A stretch of 43,272 bases of DNA. Source: an uncultured Saprospiraceae bacterium. GTDB lineage: Bacteria > Bacteroidota > Bacteroidia > Chitinophagales > Saprospiraceae. The notes under the pieces are model-generated. The model made no database searches, was not told the DNA's origin, and saw only the letters and a program-made list of their open reading frames with translations. The DNA lies in assembly GCA_938028705.1 (NCBI GenBank), contig CALIZI010000191.1:1-43272 (forward strand). Reading direction: 5' to 3'. Shown here piece after piece: positions 42,631 to 43,272 of the stretch. The translations under genes were made by a program, and so were the position numbers. Numbering within the stretch: the first letter of the stretch is position 1; the number at the start of each line of letters is the position of its first letter.

Positions 42631-42794
42631 TATACTTCATTAGGGTGAGAATTGGACTTTTTGACGTGAGGGATTTTGTACTTAGTTTTTACTTTGGAAT
42701 TGGGCGTTTATCGGGATAAATAACTAATTTCAAAGTGAAAAATAAGCGCAAAAGCCACCGTCAAAATGTTCGATTCTTACCCTAATGAAGTATA
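42631..42794. repeat. MITE-like inverted repeat with 36-bp arms
   Basis: The arms start TATACTTCATTAGGGT (42631) and end ACCCTAATGAAGTATA (42794). Pairing continues inward through AGAAT to TTTTGACG and its complement, with about five mismatches. No reading frame lies inside. It occupies part of the 800-base gene-free right end of the window, where no convincing gene was found. Confidence 0.78.
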
Positions 42795-42972
42795 ATATTC
42801 TTTGGTTTATCTCGGCTCATTAGTTTTTATGTAATTAACTATATATTAAAATATATGTAAATTCAGACTTGTGTTCTTTTTTGGTTTAGTATAAGAAAGG
42901 CTTGTAAAGCATTTAGGGTGAACGTAAGAAAAATTCAATAATGTGTATTTTTGAAATTGGAGCGTAAGCGTG

Positions 42973-43127
42973 AGTCGGCGGACATTTTCAAAATGTCAGG
43001 CGACAGCGTTAGTTCATTTTCCTAATTATTAAACTTTTACACAACTTAAAAAACACTAATTCATTAAAGATAATTAAATTTAAAACACAAACGTTCTCGC
43101 CTAACATTTCAAAAATGTCCGTCGAGT
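42973..43127. repeat. Inverted repeat with GGACATTTT-AAAATGT arms
   Basis: The left arm 42973-43008 (AGTCGGCGGACATTTTCAAA, then ATGTCAGGCGACAGCG) and the right arm 43092-43127 (CGTTCTCGCC, TAACATTTCAAAAATGTCCG, TCGAGT) match as inverted copies at about 28 of 36 positions. Each arm contains its own small palindrome (GACATTTT/AAAATGTC). The downstream bases to 43272 contain further CGTCTGACGA words and appear to continue into another repeat cut by the window end. Confidence 0.65.
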
Positions 43128-43272
43128 AAGCGGCTATCCGTCTAACTTTGCCGAACTCAAGTTGCGGGGCGCACTCGTCTGACGAAGGTTTTTGTGAAAT
43201 GTAGTGATTTGTCTCATAAAATATTCGCACTGAATAAAGGGATTCGTCTGACGAGTATTCGCTTTGGGCAAA

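Noticed and set aside
43092-43155. GCCTAAC and GTCTAAC words resembling integron attC cores
   Set aside because: No properly spaced complementary GTTRRRY partner giving an attC fold was found, and no integrase gene is in the window. The words are part of inverted-repeat arms.
43009-43230. 73-codon minus-strand frame at the right end
   Set aside because: It runs through an arm of an inverted repeat and AT-rich DNA; it is better explained as repeat sequence than as a gene.

Overview
The window looks like chromosomal DNA of a member of the Bacteroidota. The evidence is a DUF5606 protein, Bacteroidota-type promoter words (TAnnTTTG at -7) before several genes, a Na+-NQR operon, an ECF sigma/anti-sigma pair, lipoproteins, and large secreted LRR and metzincin proteins. 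Saprospirales-type relatives are a plausible guess from the CHAT/LRR-subtilase content, but there is no rRNA or other strong marker to fix this. No rRNA, tRNA or CRISPR array was seen.

Layout. 1-5.5 kb: a small DUF5606 protein and two consecutive exported DUF3857/transglutaminase-fold proteins, the first with an intact Cys-His-Asp triad and the second apparently catalytically dead. 5.5-10.5 kb: a decayed zone holding an AAA-ATPase gene reduced by internal deletion and a one-gene restriction-modification enzyme (PD-(D/E)XK nuclease + N6-adenine methylase + target-recognition domain) split by an IS1634-like insertion sequence with clean 17-bp inverted ends and a 6-bp target duplication. 10.7-18.2 kb: acyl-CoA dehydrogenase, an unknown helical-repeat protein, a lone AAA ATPase, a 39-residue membrane peptide and a sodium:solute symporter. 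18.2-29.8 kb: three exported proteins of protease families on the minus strand (TPR-CHAT caspase-like, LRR-subtilase, metzincin lipoprotein) plus an unknown 129-residue protein between direct repeats, next to a divergent ECF sigma factor and a membrane anti-sigma-like protein with periplasmic TPRs. 29.9-32.9 kb: two YceI-domain proteins and a MarR regulator preceded by a strikingly regular double operator. 33.1-35.2 kb: glyA and a GNAT acetyltransferase. 35.4-42.5 kb: nqrB-C-D-E-F without nqrA, interrupted between nqrD and nqrE by an ATPase + DUF3226/Toprim-like gene pair that resembles two-gene OLD/PARIS-type phage defence.

The best candidates for something undescribed are (i) that ATPase/DUF3226 pair lodged in a respiratory operon, (ii) the three-protease island beside its own ECF sigma/anti-sigma pair, and (iii) the intergenic DNA. 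Nearly every gap holds a long imperfect hairpin, often nested and often built of short repeated words. Several belong to recognisable families with two or three copies in this window.

Limits: everything is read by eye from sequence and translations. Family names come from recognised motifs, not from searches. Positions of residues were counted from the starts given.
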